A program made the translations under genes and the position numbers. A stretch of DNA of 59,264 nucleotides from an uncultured Flavobacteriales bacterium. Lineage in GTDB: Bacteria > Bacteroidota > Bacteroidia > Flavobacteriales_D > Sanyastnellaceae. Each line of letters starts with the position of its first letter. Within the stretch, counting starts at the first letter, position 1. Under the pieces are notes generated by a model. That model was not told the origin of the DNA, did no database searches, and worked only from the letters and a program-made list of their open reading frames with translations. The stretch covers positions 1 to 59,264 of the forward strand of contig CALJKR010000008.1 in the NCBI GenBank assembly GCA_937974555.1, in the 5' to 3' direction. Shown here one piece after another: positions 24,916 to 33,655 of this stretch.

Positions 24916-26502
24916 ATGAACTGGAATCTTTATCGCAACGCATGGTTGGCAGGATGGAACCAACGTCCGCTGATCTATATTTTGGTTGGCGCTGCATTGA
25001 TTCGAATATGGGCTGCTTTTGGTTCGCCAGGTTATCTGATGACCGACGATCATTTTTTGACGGTTGAAGTCACTGCATCCTGGGCGGTTGGTGAAAATAA
25101 TGGCGATTGGATTCCAGGTTGGGGCAATAACAATACAGAAGTTGAGGGCTTTAGTTTTTTGTATCCGGGAATTTGTTTTGCTTTTTATAAAATGATGCAT
25201 GCATTGGATGTGCATGACCCACAAGTGCAGCAACTCATTTTTAGATTGCTTCATGGGTTGTGGTCATTGCTTACCGTGTATTACGTTTTTAAACTAGCAG
25301 AACGTTTGGGAAGTAAACAGGTTGCGGTGACTGCAGGATTGCTGATGGCTTTTTTGGGGGTGATGCCATTGTACGTGGTGCGCAATTTGGTGGAGTGGGT
25401 AGGACATCCATTCATTATTGGCGGTTTGTACTACCTCAGTTTTTCTTCTTGGCGTAAGTGGTTTTTGGGTGCGATGTTTTTGGGTCTTGCCGTCGGCATT
25501 CGATATCAAAATGCATGGATTCCCATTGGTTGGGGCATCGCCTATGTGTTGATTAAGCAGTGGAAGGTGGTTTTCTTTACAACTGGGATTTCTTTTTTAT
25601 TTTTCTTTCTCTCCCAAATCGATGATGTTGTTCTCTGGGGAGGGAAACCGTTTCAACATGTTTCAGGATACTTGTCTTACAACGCGACCCACTCACAGGA
25701 TTATCCGGGATCTCCCTTGACATACTTGTCCTGGATCAGTTATTTTATTTTTCCGCCGGTGAGTTTGTTTTTGCTCTGGGGCACCGTTGTTCCTTTCTTC
25801 AAAAAAAGATTGGGGATCATCGTGGCCAATCCCATGATCTGGGGATTGACCGGTGCGGTATTGTGTTTTGAAGTTTTTCATTTGCTTTATCCCAATCGGC
25901 AAGAACGATTTTTATTTCCCATTTTGCCAGCCTTTTTGGTTTTGGGAGCATGGGGATACCATGCCTGGATAGAAGCCAAGGGGATTCAAAACCGCCGATG
26001 GATCAAGAATAGTTGGAAATTCTTTTGGATTATCAATATTCTGACCTTGATTGTAACCGCCAATATATACCCCAAAAGGGCCAGGGTTGAAAGTATGTAC
26101 GCGCTCTTCAAAAGAGGAGACGCTACCAATTTTGTTCAAGATTTTAAACACAAAGAAAGCAATCCTTTGTCACCCAAATTTTATGCGGGAATTTGGTCGG
26201 AGTATTATGAATTGTCCAAGAAAGACGATTTAAAAGCCCTGGTGGAAAGTTTCGATGATATAGAGCGCAAGTACCACAATCAATTGCATGATCGGCAATA
26301 TCCCAATTATGTATTGTTTTTTCAAAATACGCAATTGGAAGAGCGGGTAGCGGCATGGAAGAAATTCTATCCACATCTTAGGTATTGTGAAACCATCGAA
26401 CCTGGTTTTTTTGATAGGATGCTTCATCAATTGAATCCTGTAAACAGCTTGGAAACCGTGATCATTTATCACATTCCAAAGGAGGACATCAAAGATTTTT
26501 GA
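24916..26502 (+). CDS. multi-spanning membrane glycosyltransferase (GT22/GT39-like, mannosyltransferase type)
   Basis: A 528-residue polytopic protein with about nine to ten membrane helices. The N-terminal first loop has LMTDDHFLTVE, the acidic pair typical of GT-C polyprenyl-phosphate-sugar transferases. Further on, HLLYPNRQERFLFPILPAF matches the HKE..F.FP motif of the GT22 (Alg9/PigB) mannosyltransferases. The hydrophilic C-terminal 130 residues are probably extracytoplasmic. It would transfer a sugar from a lipid carrier to a glycan outside the membrane. It follows the carboxylase by 12 bases, but a functional link is doubtful. Its last 14 bases overlap the convergent exonuclease gene. 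Confidence 0.82.
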   Translation: MNWNLYRNAWLAGWNQRPLIYILVGAALIRIWAAFGSPGYLMTDDHFLTVEVTASWAVGENNGDWIPGWGNNNTEVEGFSFLYPGICFAFYKMMHALDVHDPQVQQLIFRLLHGLWSLLTVYYVFKLAERLGSKQVAVTAGLLMAFLGVMPLYVVRNLVEWVGHPFIIGGLYYLSFSSWRKWFLGAMFLGLAVGIRYQNAWIPIGWGIAYVLIKQWKVVFFTTGISFLFFFLSQIDDVVLWGGKPFQHVSGYLSYNATHSQDYPGSPLTYLSWISYFIFPPVSLFLLWGTVVPFFKKRLGIIVANPMIWGLTGAVLCFEVFHLLYPNRQERFLFPILPAFLVLGAWGYHAWIEAKGIQNRRWIKNSWKFFWIINILTLIVTANIYPKRARVESMYALFKRGDATNFVQDFKHKESNPLSPKFYAGIWSEYYELSKKDDLKALVESFDDIERKYHNQLHDRQYPNYVLFFQNTQLEERVAAWKKFYPHLRYCETIEPGFFDRMLHQLNPVNSLETVIIYHIPKEDIKDF

Positions 26503-27817
26503 TGTAATATCCTTTGGGATTATCCAATACAGAACGAAGCAAGTAGGGGGTCATTTCAGAGCTCGCAATGGGATGAATGAGATCCTCTAATTCCTCGATG
26601 TTTTGGATGGATTGATCTTGATCTACAAATGCCAATCCTTTGAGTTCTCCTTTCTGAACCCAAACCAATGATTTCATATCGCTCTTGGGACCCTTGCCCA
26701 CGATGAGGTATGATGGTTCTTGGGCAATTCGGGTTTCCAAAGCCAAAGTTAGATTTTGATTGTGTGATTCGATTTCAATGGGCAGCGCTTCACCTTGGTA
26801 GGCATGCAATCCAATCCATCGACCTTGAATATTAAAATCCTCTTTGAGTTCATTGAGCCACTTGTAGGCGGCCTTCATGGAGGGAAATGATTTCAGTGAT
26901 TTTGCTGCCTTTCCCCGCGAAACTTGCAATCTTAGAATTCCTTTTTGGTCAACAAAAGAAATCAAATGGTAAGCATAGGCTTTCCGCTTTTGCGCCCGAT
27001 TGTATTTGGGGAAGTGTTGTCTAATGGCGGCATCTTCCATCAATTGAGCCACCAACTCACAGCCACTTAGTTTGAATTCGATGTGTGCGATTTCTTGCAA
27101 AAAATGTTGTTGTCTTTCTCCCCCGTCAGGTTGGAAATGAGAGCGGACTCTTTTTTTTATGTTGTTGGATTTACCAATATAAATGGGAACCCCTTTGGCA
27201 TCCTTGAAAAAGTATATTCCTGGTGCATTGGGCAGTGCTTCAAATTCTTCGTTGGGAATGTGATTCGGAAGAAACGCATCTGCGCTGCCGTGTTCTAACA
27301 TTTCATTGATCAAATCAAAACCATGCTCTTCGATGCAGTGATCAAATAAAATAGCAGTAGCTTGGGCATCACCCATGGCGCGGTGAGCCGCTTGATTGGG
27401 AATATTAAAGAATTCACACATGGAACTCAATCCATATTTGCGGTGTCCGGGAAATGATTTCTTAGCTAATCTAACCGTACACAACTTCTTGGGCTTCCAC
27501 TGTATTCCCAAAGCATCAAATTCAGCTTTGATAAAACCAAAATCAAAGTTGACGTTGTGAGCCACAAAAACGGCGTCCTTCAAAAAATCGTAAATCTCAT
27601 CCGCGACATCTTCAAAGCTGGGTGCATGTCTGAGCATGCCATCGTTGATGCCTGTCAAAGACACAATAAATGGTGGGATCTTTTTGTCAGGATTGATCAA
27701 TGTTTCATAACGATCAATCACCTTTTCTCCATCATGCAAACAAATGGCAATCTCGATAATCGTCCGCTCACCAGGAGCTGTGCCCAATGTCTCTATGTCC
27801 GTGATTGCAAATCGCAT
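26489..27817 (-). CDS. DnaQ-type 3'-5' exonuclease fused to GIY-YIG nuclease
   Basis: The start at ATG 27817 puts the exonuclease motif at the N-terminus, as in relatives; the in-frame start at 27868 adds 17 residues and is rejected. The 442-residue protein begins MRFAITDIETLGTAPGERT, the ExoI motif (D-x-E), followed by FVAHNVNFDFGFI (ExoII) and HRAMGDAQATAIL (ExoIII, H-x5-D). At about residues 200-285 is a GIY-YIG domain (APGIYFFKDAKGVPIYIGKS). The C-terminus is a novel-looking domain. The arrangement matches Bacteroidota proteins combining a DNA polymerase epsilon-like exonuclease with a UvrC/Cho-like incision domain, so a repair role is likely. Confidence 0.9.
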   Translation of the reverse strand: MRFAITDIETLGTAPGERTIIEIAICLHDGEKVIDRYETLINPDKKIPPFIVSLTGINDGMLRHAPSFEDVADEIYDFLKDAVFVAHNVNFDFGFIKAEFDALGIQWKPKKLCTVRLAKKSFPGHRKYGLSSMCEFFNIPNQAAHRAMGDAQATAILFDHCIEEHGFDLINEMLEHGSADAFLPNHIPNEEFEALPNAPGIYFFKDAKGVPIYIGKSNNIKKRVRSHFQPDGGERQQHFLQEIAHIEFKLSGCELVAQLMEDAAIRQHFPKYNRAQKRKAYAYHLISFVDQKGILRLQVSRGKAAKSLKSFPSMKAAYKWLNELKEDFNIQGRWIGLHAYQGEALPIEIESHNQNLTLALETRIAQEPSYLIVGKGPKSDMKSLVWVQKGELKGLAFVDQDQSIQNIEELEDLIHPIASSEMTPYLLRSVLDNPKGYYIKNL

Positions 27818-27858
27818 TTGTATTAACTTTCCGGTCGCAAATAGAAGCATGAACGACA

Positions 27859-28707
27859 ATGAAAACAAGACTGCTAACGTTAATGTTGATAATAAGCGCT
27901 TTTTGTGGAAAGGCGCAAGATGAGGAGGAATATCGTGGTTTTAGTGTGGGATTCAGATTGGGAACTTATCTGGCTTCCAAGAATACTGCAAATTTTTACA
28001 ATGGTTCTGGATTTTACCAAACGGGCGTGAACTATGCCGGTGTCAGCGCATACACCATTGAAGATCGTTTGAACCTTACCCCACAGCAAATCAGTCAAAT
28101 CAACAATTATTACAATTCCAGCAACTTTCAAATTCCATACGATTCAAGTCCGATGAATATGCGTTATAATCCTGCATTTTCCGTGGGTTTGGATTTCCGG
28201 TATCGGTTGAATCGATTTGCCTCCTATATCCTGCAAATTCAAACCACCAAGTTGGTTGCTTCCGATCAATTTACAGTACAATTTATTGGAACACCTCAGC
28301 AAATCAACGCACAGAATGATATTCGTCTTTTTAGTATAACAGGCAGCGAACAGCGATTTCAAATGGCCTTGGGTTATCGCCAAGGCTGGGAGGTGAATGA
28401 GTTGATTGACTTTTTTATTCAGCCGGGGATTACTTTTTCTGGAGTAAAAGTGAACAACAACCAAATCCATATCGCGGATCAAAATTTGGATTTATTCATT
28501 GGCGCCTACAATCCCCAACAGCTTCAAAATTATACACCCCAAACCAGAACCGGCTTTGGCGGTGGCTTTGGAACAGGTTTCGAATTTGAATTGGGCAATG
28601 GTCATTCTTTTGATTTGGGATTTTATACCTACCGCGAGAAGATGAAATTATGGGAAAGAGAGTTCGTAGGATGGAATAAAAGTTTAACTGCAACTTTCTA
28701 TTATTAG
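27859..28707 (+). CDS. outer-membrane beta-barrel protein (PorT-like)
   Basis: A 282-residue protein with signal peptide 1-19 (ends GKAQ), an acidic stretch (DEEEY) and a barrel of about eight to ten strands, for example FSVGFRLGTYL, PAFSVGLDFRYRLN, FQMALGYRQGW, FFIQPGITFSGV and GFGTGFEFEL. It ends SLTATFYY, an aromatic C-terminus that fits BamA-dependent barrels. The size and shape recall the PorT/OmpW-like barrels of Bacteroidota. Divergent from the DnaQ-GIY-YIG gene with a 41-base gap; 35 bases separate it from the porin that follows. Specific function unknown. Confidence 0.75.
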   Translation: MKTRLLTLMLIISAFCGKAQDEEEYRGFSVGFRLGTYLASKNTANFYNGSGFYQTGVNYAGVSAYTIEDRLNLTPQQISQINNYYNSSNFQIPYDSSPMNMRYNPAFSVGLDFRYRLNRFASYILQIQTTKLVASDQFTVQFIGTPQQINAQNDIRLFSITGSEQRFQMALGYRQGWEVNELIDFFIQPGITFSGVKVNNNQIHIADQNLDLFIGAYNPQQLQNYTPQTRTGFGGGFGTGFEFELGNGHSFDLGFYTYREKMKLWEREFVGWNKSLTATFYY

Positions 28708-28742
28708 TGGTTTGTTAAAAGATTAATTCATAACTTCACCTC

Positions 28743-29795
28743 ATGAAAAAACACACCCTATTTACATGTTTTTTCTCTTTGGTGACTTTTGGAATTTGGG
28801 CTCAAAATTCCAAGGTTAAATTCCAATTGTTTGGACATATCCAATACAATTTGGATCAGATCAATACCGAGAGAAATTCCTATTTTTCAACTGGTGAGCA
28901 AGATTTGTTTGTTACCTCTCAAATTCACGAAAGAATTACTTTTTTGGGTGAGACAGTGGTCAAGTATGATGCAGCCACTTCAGCAAAATTTGCCCCTTCT
29001 ATCGAGCGTGCCCAAATTAAATTTGATTTGAATAATCATCATAGTATCATCTTCGGTAAGATGCATACACCCTTAAATTATTGGAATGATGTCTTTCACC
29101 ATGGCCGTTTGTTTTTCCCAACCATCGATCGCCCCAACGCATTAAATACATTGGTACCCTTGCATACTTTGGGTATCAGAATGCAGGGCCAAAACATGGG
29201 TGATTTGAATTTTGGTTATGATGTAGTTGTCGGAAATGGAATCAGTTCTACAGACGTGTATGATGCCAATACCAACAAAGCGGTGGCTGTTGGAATGCAC
29301 ATCAAACCCATGGAAGGGGTGCGTTTGAGTACGTCTTATTACAATGATTATCTCCCAACAAACAAGCCGGGTGTTCACAGTGGACATTCCGGAATAGTGT
29401 CTGCCTACAAGGGTGCATTAAACTTTGAAATGTATAGCGCTTCGGTGGCTGCATTCATGAGTAAGTGGGAATTTTTAAATGAATTTGGATACAACACAAC
29501 CACCACAGATTCCCTGGGTGTTGCACACAACTTGACCAATTTCACATACTTGGGTGTTCGTGTCAACGACAATGTTACCCCTTATTATGTCATTGATTTG
29601 ACCAATATGTCTGACAAGGATTTACATACTACGGCAACTGATGCTTATAAAATGGCTGTGGGTTGTCGTTATGAGTTCAATGAACGTTGCATTGTCAAAG
29701 CGCAGATCGAGCAATTTAGATCAGGCATGGGGCACCAACATGAAAGTCATGTTCCGAGATATGATTTTAAATTTCAATTGGCTTATGGATTTTAA
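28743..29795 (+). CDS. porin of the sensor cluster
   Basis: A 350-residue outer-membrane porin: signal peptide 1-21 (ends IWAQ), then alternating amphipathic strands (VKFQLFGHIQYNLD, HERITFLGETVVKYD, HHSIIFGKMHTPLNYW, LNFGYDVVVGNG, VGMHIKPMEGVRLSTSYY) and a terminal strand ending in AYGF. Layout resembles phosphate/carboxylate-selective porins of the OprO/P and DcaP groups. It overlaps the following PstS-like gene by 11 bases and is thus coupled to a binding protein and a two-component system. A plausible role is uptake or sensing of the same small anion. The ligand cannot be read from the sequence. Confidence 0.78.
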   Translation: MKKHTLFTCFFSLVTFGIWAQNSKVKFQLFGHIQYNLDQINTERNSYFSTGEQDLFVTSQIHERITFLGETVVKYDAATSAKFAPSIERAQIKFDLNNHHSIIFGKMHTPLNYWNDVFHHGRLFFPTIDRPNALNTLVPLHTLGIRMQGQNMGDLNFGYDVVVGNGISSTDVYDANTNKAVAVGMHIKPMEGVRLSTSYYNDYLPTNKPGVHSGHSGIVSAYKGALNFEMYSASVAAFMSKWEFLNEFGYNTTTTDSLGVAHNLTNFTYLGVRVNDNVTPYYVIDLTNMSDKDLHTTATDAYKMAVGCRYEFNERCIVKAQIEQFRSGMGHQHESHVPRYDFKFQLAYGF

Positions 29796-30219
29796 AAAAA
29801 ACATCATTCAAATACTGGGCATACTGGTTTTTGTGATATTCAGTGCCGGAGTAATGGGACAATCATTGGTCGTGATTGGAAATGAGATCGGCATGAAGGA
29901 GATGAAATCCAGTTACCTCAAGGAGGTGTATCAAGCCAAATATACCTTTTGGTCCAACAAGAAAAATATTCAGGTTGCTTTGCCGGGAACCCAATCTCAA
30001 GATGCGGTATTTGTGTACAACACGGTCTATGGCAAATCAATCAAAGAGGTTCAAAAGTTTTGGTTGAGCATTGTTTTTCAAGGACGATCCAAATCGCCCA
30101 ATTTCTTTGATAATCCAAAGGAGATGATAGAATTTGTTCAAAGAACTCCCGGTGCCATCGGATTGTTGAAATCGGATGATGGTGTTCCCAAGAATCTGTT
30201 GATCAAATTGATTCCTTGA
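29785..30219 (+). CDS. small PstS-like substrate-binding protein
   Basis: The ATG at 29785 lies inside the end of the porin gene and gives a 144-residue protein with a signal peptide (ends VMGQ). The rest is a single lobe of a PstS-type phosphate-binding fold: EMKSSYLKEVYQAKYTFWSNKKNIQVAL, then QKFWLSIVFQGRSKSPNFFDNPKEMIEFVQRTPGAIGLL (described in parts; about 90-130), where TPGAIGLL matches the 'pGaIGY' strand of PstS. Full PstS is about 300 residues, so this is a half-size form typical of proteins that accompany sensor kinases. The stop overlaps the kinase ATG. Probably a periplasmic ligand sensor partner. Confidence 0.75.
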   Translation: MDFKKNIIQILGILVFVIFSAGVMGQSLVVIGNEIGMKEMKSSYLKEVYQAKYTFWSNKKNIQVALPGTQSQDAVFVYNTVYGKSIKEVQKFWLSIVFQGRSKSPNFFDNPKEMIEFVQRTPGAIGLLKSDDGVPKNLLIKLIP

Positions 30220-32804
30220 TGCGCTTCCGCTCCAGTATTTTTTCGCAAGTATGGCTGCCATACTCCATCATCATTGTGTTACTCATTGGTGTATTGGCTT
30301 TTTATTACCCCAATAAACAGCGGCAGATTTTAAGTGAATACAAGCGGCATGAGTTAAACCAGTTGGTTTCTACACTCTGCAATAGTGTTGAACTTTCTTT
30401 GGCCAAAGATGATTTTGGATCGCTTCAAAAAACCATACAATTGGTTTCCCAGACCGATCAATTGAGTGTCGTGGGTCTGGTTTTGGTTGATGGAAACAAC
30501 AAACCTATTTCGGAAGTTGTGCTTCCAGATACCATGCAATATGATCTGGTGATTCAAGATACACTGCGTTATCTATCCGCAGAAAAATCATTTTCAGTCA
30601 ATGATGTCAATGGTCGGGTTTTTATTTCGATTTCCAAAGCCAAGATGAATGCAGATGTTAGCAATATCAATCGTCCCATATTTCTATTCCTGACTTTTAT
30701 TGCTGCAGTGATCATGATTTTGGTTTATTTCTTGGCCAATATGATTTCAACCCCCATTTCTCGCGTTACAGCCTTTGCGGAATCTTTGGCTCAAGGGGAT
30801 TATTCCAACAGAATTGATGAAGATTATTATCAAGCCAAAGAGTTGAATCAACTTCAGCTTTCACTTCATCAACTGGCGGAAACTTTGGATTTTCAGCGAA
30901 TAGAAAATGAAAAGTTGACCACCGGCTTGGAAGAAGAGCTCAAGATTCGTTCATCCAAGTTGCTGGATGCAATGGAAGAGTTAAACAAATTGTCTCTGGT
31001 AGCCAAGAAAACGTCCAATGCCGTAATCATTACAGACCAAGACAAACGGATTCAATGGATCAACCAAAGCGCGGAGACCATTACGGGTTATACCTTGGAA
31101 GAATTGGTGGGGAAAACGCCCCGTATTTTTCAAAATGAAAGATCCAATCAAGCAGAATTGGCGCGAATTGGTCATTTGCTCAAAATGAAAGAACCGGTTT
31201 GGGCGGAACTTCTAAATCAAGCCAAAGACGGCAGAGAGTATTGGGTGTCTTTGAATATTGTTCCGATTAAAAATGAAAAGGGAGAACATACCGGTTTTTT
31301 GGCGGTTGAGACCGATGTGACGGAAAGGAAAAATTTGGAATTGCAACGTGAAATTTATGTCAAGCAATTGGAGGATTCAAGAGCTGAAATCAATGCAATC
31401 AATGCCGGCTTAGAACAAATCGTAGCAGAGAAGACCAAACACATTTCCAGTTTGGCGCTGTTCCCCGAACAAAATCCCAATCCTGTTTTTGAATTGCTGT
31501 TAGAAGAGGAAAAGGTCCGCTATTTCAATCCAGCCGCAAGAGCAACTTTTGGAAATATAGCCGAAATGACTTTGCAAGAGTTCTGTCAGATTCTTCACTT
31601 GGATTTGCATGATATCCATGTGGATGAAAAAGTTGAATTTGAATTCAATGGTTTGGTATTTGAAAGAAATATATTTCTGTTGGAGAATGGCAATGTCCTG
31701 CGTGGTTATTTGCACAACATCACTTTACGAAAACGCAATGAAATGGAATTGTCCCGTTTGATTGATCAATTGAAAGTGGCAGAGCAAGACTTGACGCAAA
31801 AAACCATTGAATTGGAAAAATCATTGGAAGATTTGAAAATAGCCCAATCTGAAATCATTAGCAAAGAACGATTGTCTACATTGGGAATGTTGATTGCCGG
31901 AATCGCCCATGAAATCAATACGCCATTGGGATCCATCAAGGCCTCAGGTGAAAACATGAAGCACCTTTTTAATGAGGGCATCATGAAGTTGATTTCAACC
32001 ATGAAGATGGATGACTTGAAACAAAGCATCACGTTGTATGAGCAAACACAAATGCTTCATTTTTCTACCGCTGAGGAACGCGAATATTTGCAGCGCATGA
32101 TGGATAGATTGTCCATGATTGATGATACCTCCAAGAAACGAAAATTTGCTCGCTCATTGGTACAAATGGGTATACTCACGCCCAATGATGTCGTGATGCG
32201 CATATTGCAAGAACCCAATGCGCAAGAAATTTTGCAATTGAGTTTAAATTTTGTGCTCATCCAACGTTCCATCAATACCACCACAGCCTCTTCTGAGCAA
32301 GGCAGCAAAGTGGTGAAAGCGCTCAATAGTTTTGCTCATGGTAATTTGAATGCGCAAAAATCACATTTCAACCTCAAAGAAAATGTGGAAACGGTTTTGA
32401 CCATCATGTGGAACAAAATCAAACAGGGCAGTCATGTGGTGAACCACATACCGGATGATGTCACCTGTTTTGGCTTACCCGATGAGATGTCACAAGTATG
32501 GACCAATTTGGTGAATAATGCACTTCAAGCGGCCAATAACAAGTGCGATATTGCGTTTGAATACCACCAAGTCCAGGGCGCTCATGTTATTGAGGTTTCC
32601 AACAATGGACCTCAGATCCCGGCGGAAATTATTGACAAGATATTTGAGCCATTCTTCACCACCAAGGCAAGGGGAGAAGGAACGGGACTGGGATTGAACA
32701 TCGTTCGAAAAATAATTGAAAAACAAGGCGGCACAATTTCTTGCTCAAGTGAAGCGTGTGTAACCAAATTTACTGTAACATTACCCATCAAATTAGAAGA
32801 ATGA
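30219..32804 (+). CDS. PAS/HAMP hybrid-free sensor histidine kinase with insertion in the HisKA region
   Basis: The start is ATG 30219 (TGATG overlap), giving 861 residues. Order: transmembrane helix about 13-30; periplasmic sensor about 31-153; transmembrane helix 154-175; HAMP about 176-228; coiled coil; PAS about 260-372 (ITDQDKRIQWINQSAETITGYTLEELVGKTPRIFQNE in parts); a second, degenerate PAS-like domain about 410-505; coiled coil; HisKA with the phosphorylated His at about 564 in AGIAHEINTPLG; HATPase with NLVNNAL (N box), NGPQIP and GTGLGLNIVRK. About 110 residues lie between the H box and the second HisKA helix, an uncommon insertion. It overlaps the next gene by four bases. Confidence 0.93.
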   Translation: MRFRSSIFSQVWLPYSIIIVLLIGVLAFYYPNKQRQILSEYKRHELNQLVSTLCNSVELSLAKDDFGSLQKTIQLVSQTDQLSVVGLVLVDGNNKPISEVVLPDTMQYDLVIQDTLRYLSAEKSFSVNDVNGRVFISISKAKMNADVSNINRPIFLFLTFIAAVIMILVYFLANMISTPISRVTAFAESLAQGDYSNRIDEDYYQAKELNQLQLSLHQLAETLDFQRIENEKLTTGLEEELKIRSSKLLDAMEELNKLSLVAKKTSNAVIITDQDKRIQWINQSAETITGYTLEELVGKTPRIFQNERSNQAELARIGHLLKMKEPVWAELLNQAKDGREYWVSLNIVPIKNEKGEHTGFLAVETDVTERKNLELQREIYVKQLEDSRAEINAINAGLEQIVAEKTKHISSLALFPEQNPNPVFELLLEEEKVRYFNPAARATFGNIAEMTLQEFCQILHLDLHDIHVDEKVEFEFNGLVFERNIFLLENGNVLRGYLHNITLRKRNEMELSRLIDQLKVAEQDLTQKTIELEKSLEDLKIAQSEIISKERLSTLGMLIAGIAHEINTPLGSIKASGENMKHLFNEGIMKLISTMKMDDLKQSITLYEQTQMLHFSTAEEREYLQRMMDRLSMIDDTSKKRKFARSLVQMGILTPNDVVMRILQEPNAQEILQLSLNFVLIQRSINTTTASSEQGSKVVKALNSFAHGNLNAQKSHFNLKENVETVLTIMWNKIKQGSHVVNHIPDDVTCFGLPDEMSQVWTNLVNNALQAANNKCDIAFEYHQVQGAHVIEVSNNGPQIPAEIIDKIFEPFFTTKARGEGTGLGLNIVRKIIEKQGGTISCSSEACVTKFTVTLPIKLEE

Positions 32805-33199
32805 ATACCGCAATCTTAGCTGTTGATGACGATATCTTGGTGTTGAACTCCCTGAGAATCCAACTGGAAAGGAAGTTTGGCAATGATTACGTTTTGGAAT
32901 TTGCTCAGAATGTAGACGAGGCCATTGGGGTTATTCAAGATCTAAGATCGGATCAAATAGAGTTGATTGTCATCATCTCAGATTGGATCATGCCCGGTAA
33001 AAATGGAGACGCTTTGGCGCAATATGTCAAGCAATTGAATCCTGCGATTAAAGTTGTTGTGCTTTCGGGTCAACTGCAAGAGTCCTTGGCACTACAGATG
33101 ATTGAATCACAAGAAATCGATTCCATTGTGACCAAACCTTGGTCAGAAGATCATTTGATTGGCATTATTGAACAAGCCATTATTTCCAAGCATACATGA
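32801..33199 (+). CDS. stand-alone response regulator receiver 1
   Basis: The ATG at 32801 overlaps the kinase stop; an earlier in-frame start at 32756 lies within the kinase and is rejected. The 132-residue protein is a single CheY-like receiver: acidic pair VDDD at 7-10, the phosphoacceptor Asp in ISDWIMPG, the conserved Ser in VVLSGQ and Lys in VTKPW. There is no output domain, so it acts by protein contact, either as a phosphate relay or as a regulator of a partner enzyme. The next gene is a second receiver, 4 bases overlapped. Confidence 0.92.
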   Translation: MNTAILAVDDDILVLNSLRIQLERKFGNDYVLEFAQNVDEAIGVIQDLRSDQIELIVIISDWIMPGKNGDALAQYVKQLNPAIKVVVLSGQLQESLALQMIESQEIDSIVTKPWSEDHLIGIIEQAIISKHT

Positions 33200-33627
33200 G
33201 TCAGTCATTTTCAATATTGTTGGTGGATGATGATGCTTTTATTTTGGAGGTTCTACGAATTCAATTGGAAAGGATTTTACCTGATAATGTAGTGGTGGAG
33301 CGAGCATCCAGCGGAGAAGAAGGGCTCGCTTTGGTAGCAGAACTAACCCACAGCAAAGAAACCCCTTTGGCTTTGATTGTTTCGGATTATTTAATGCCCG
33401 GTATCTTGGGTTCTGATTTTTTAATACAAGCGCACGCGATCAATCCCAGAGCCAAAAAAATGATGTTGACGGGTCAAGCGGAAGTTGAAAATGTGCTCAA
33501 AGTATTGCATCACATGGAGTTGTTTAGATATGTGGGTAAACCTTGGGAACCAGAAATGATGAATCTTGCTGTACTCGATGCAGTTCAACAATTCACTGAG
33601 GATTACTCGCTTCGTCATCGCCTGTAG
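33196..33627 (+). CDS. stand-alone response regulator receiver 2
   Basis: A 143-residue receiver with LLVDDDAF at 7-14, the phosphoacceptor Asp in IVSDYLMPG, Thr in MMLTGQ and Lys in YVGKPWEP. Like receiver 1 it has no effector domain. The two receivers share the 'LRIQLER' helix after the acidic pair and the 'KPW' end, so they probably arose by tandem duplication, or both fit the same kinase. The paired receivers suggest a branched or competitive phosphotransfer. The ATG overlaps the previous stop by four bases. Confidence 0.92.
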   Translation: MSQSFSILLVDDDAFILEVLRIQLERILPDNVVVERASSGEEGLALVAELTHSKETPLALIVSDYLMPGILGSDFLIQAHAINPRAKKMMLTGQAEVENVLKVLHHMELFRYVGKPWEPEMMNLAVLDAVQQFTEDYSLRHRL

Positions 33628-33655
33628 TTCATTTCTTTTCTCTTACTTTTAACCC

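Noticed and set aside
28743..33627. Calling the sensor cluster a PhoR/PhoB phosphate regulon
   Set aside because: There is no DNA-binding output domain and no pst transporter; phosphate is only one possible ligand.
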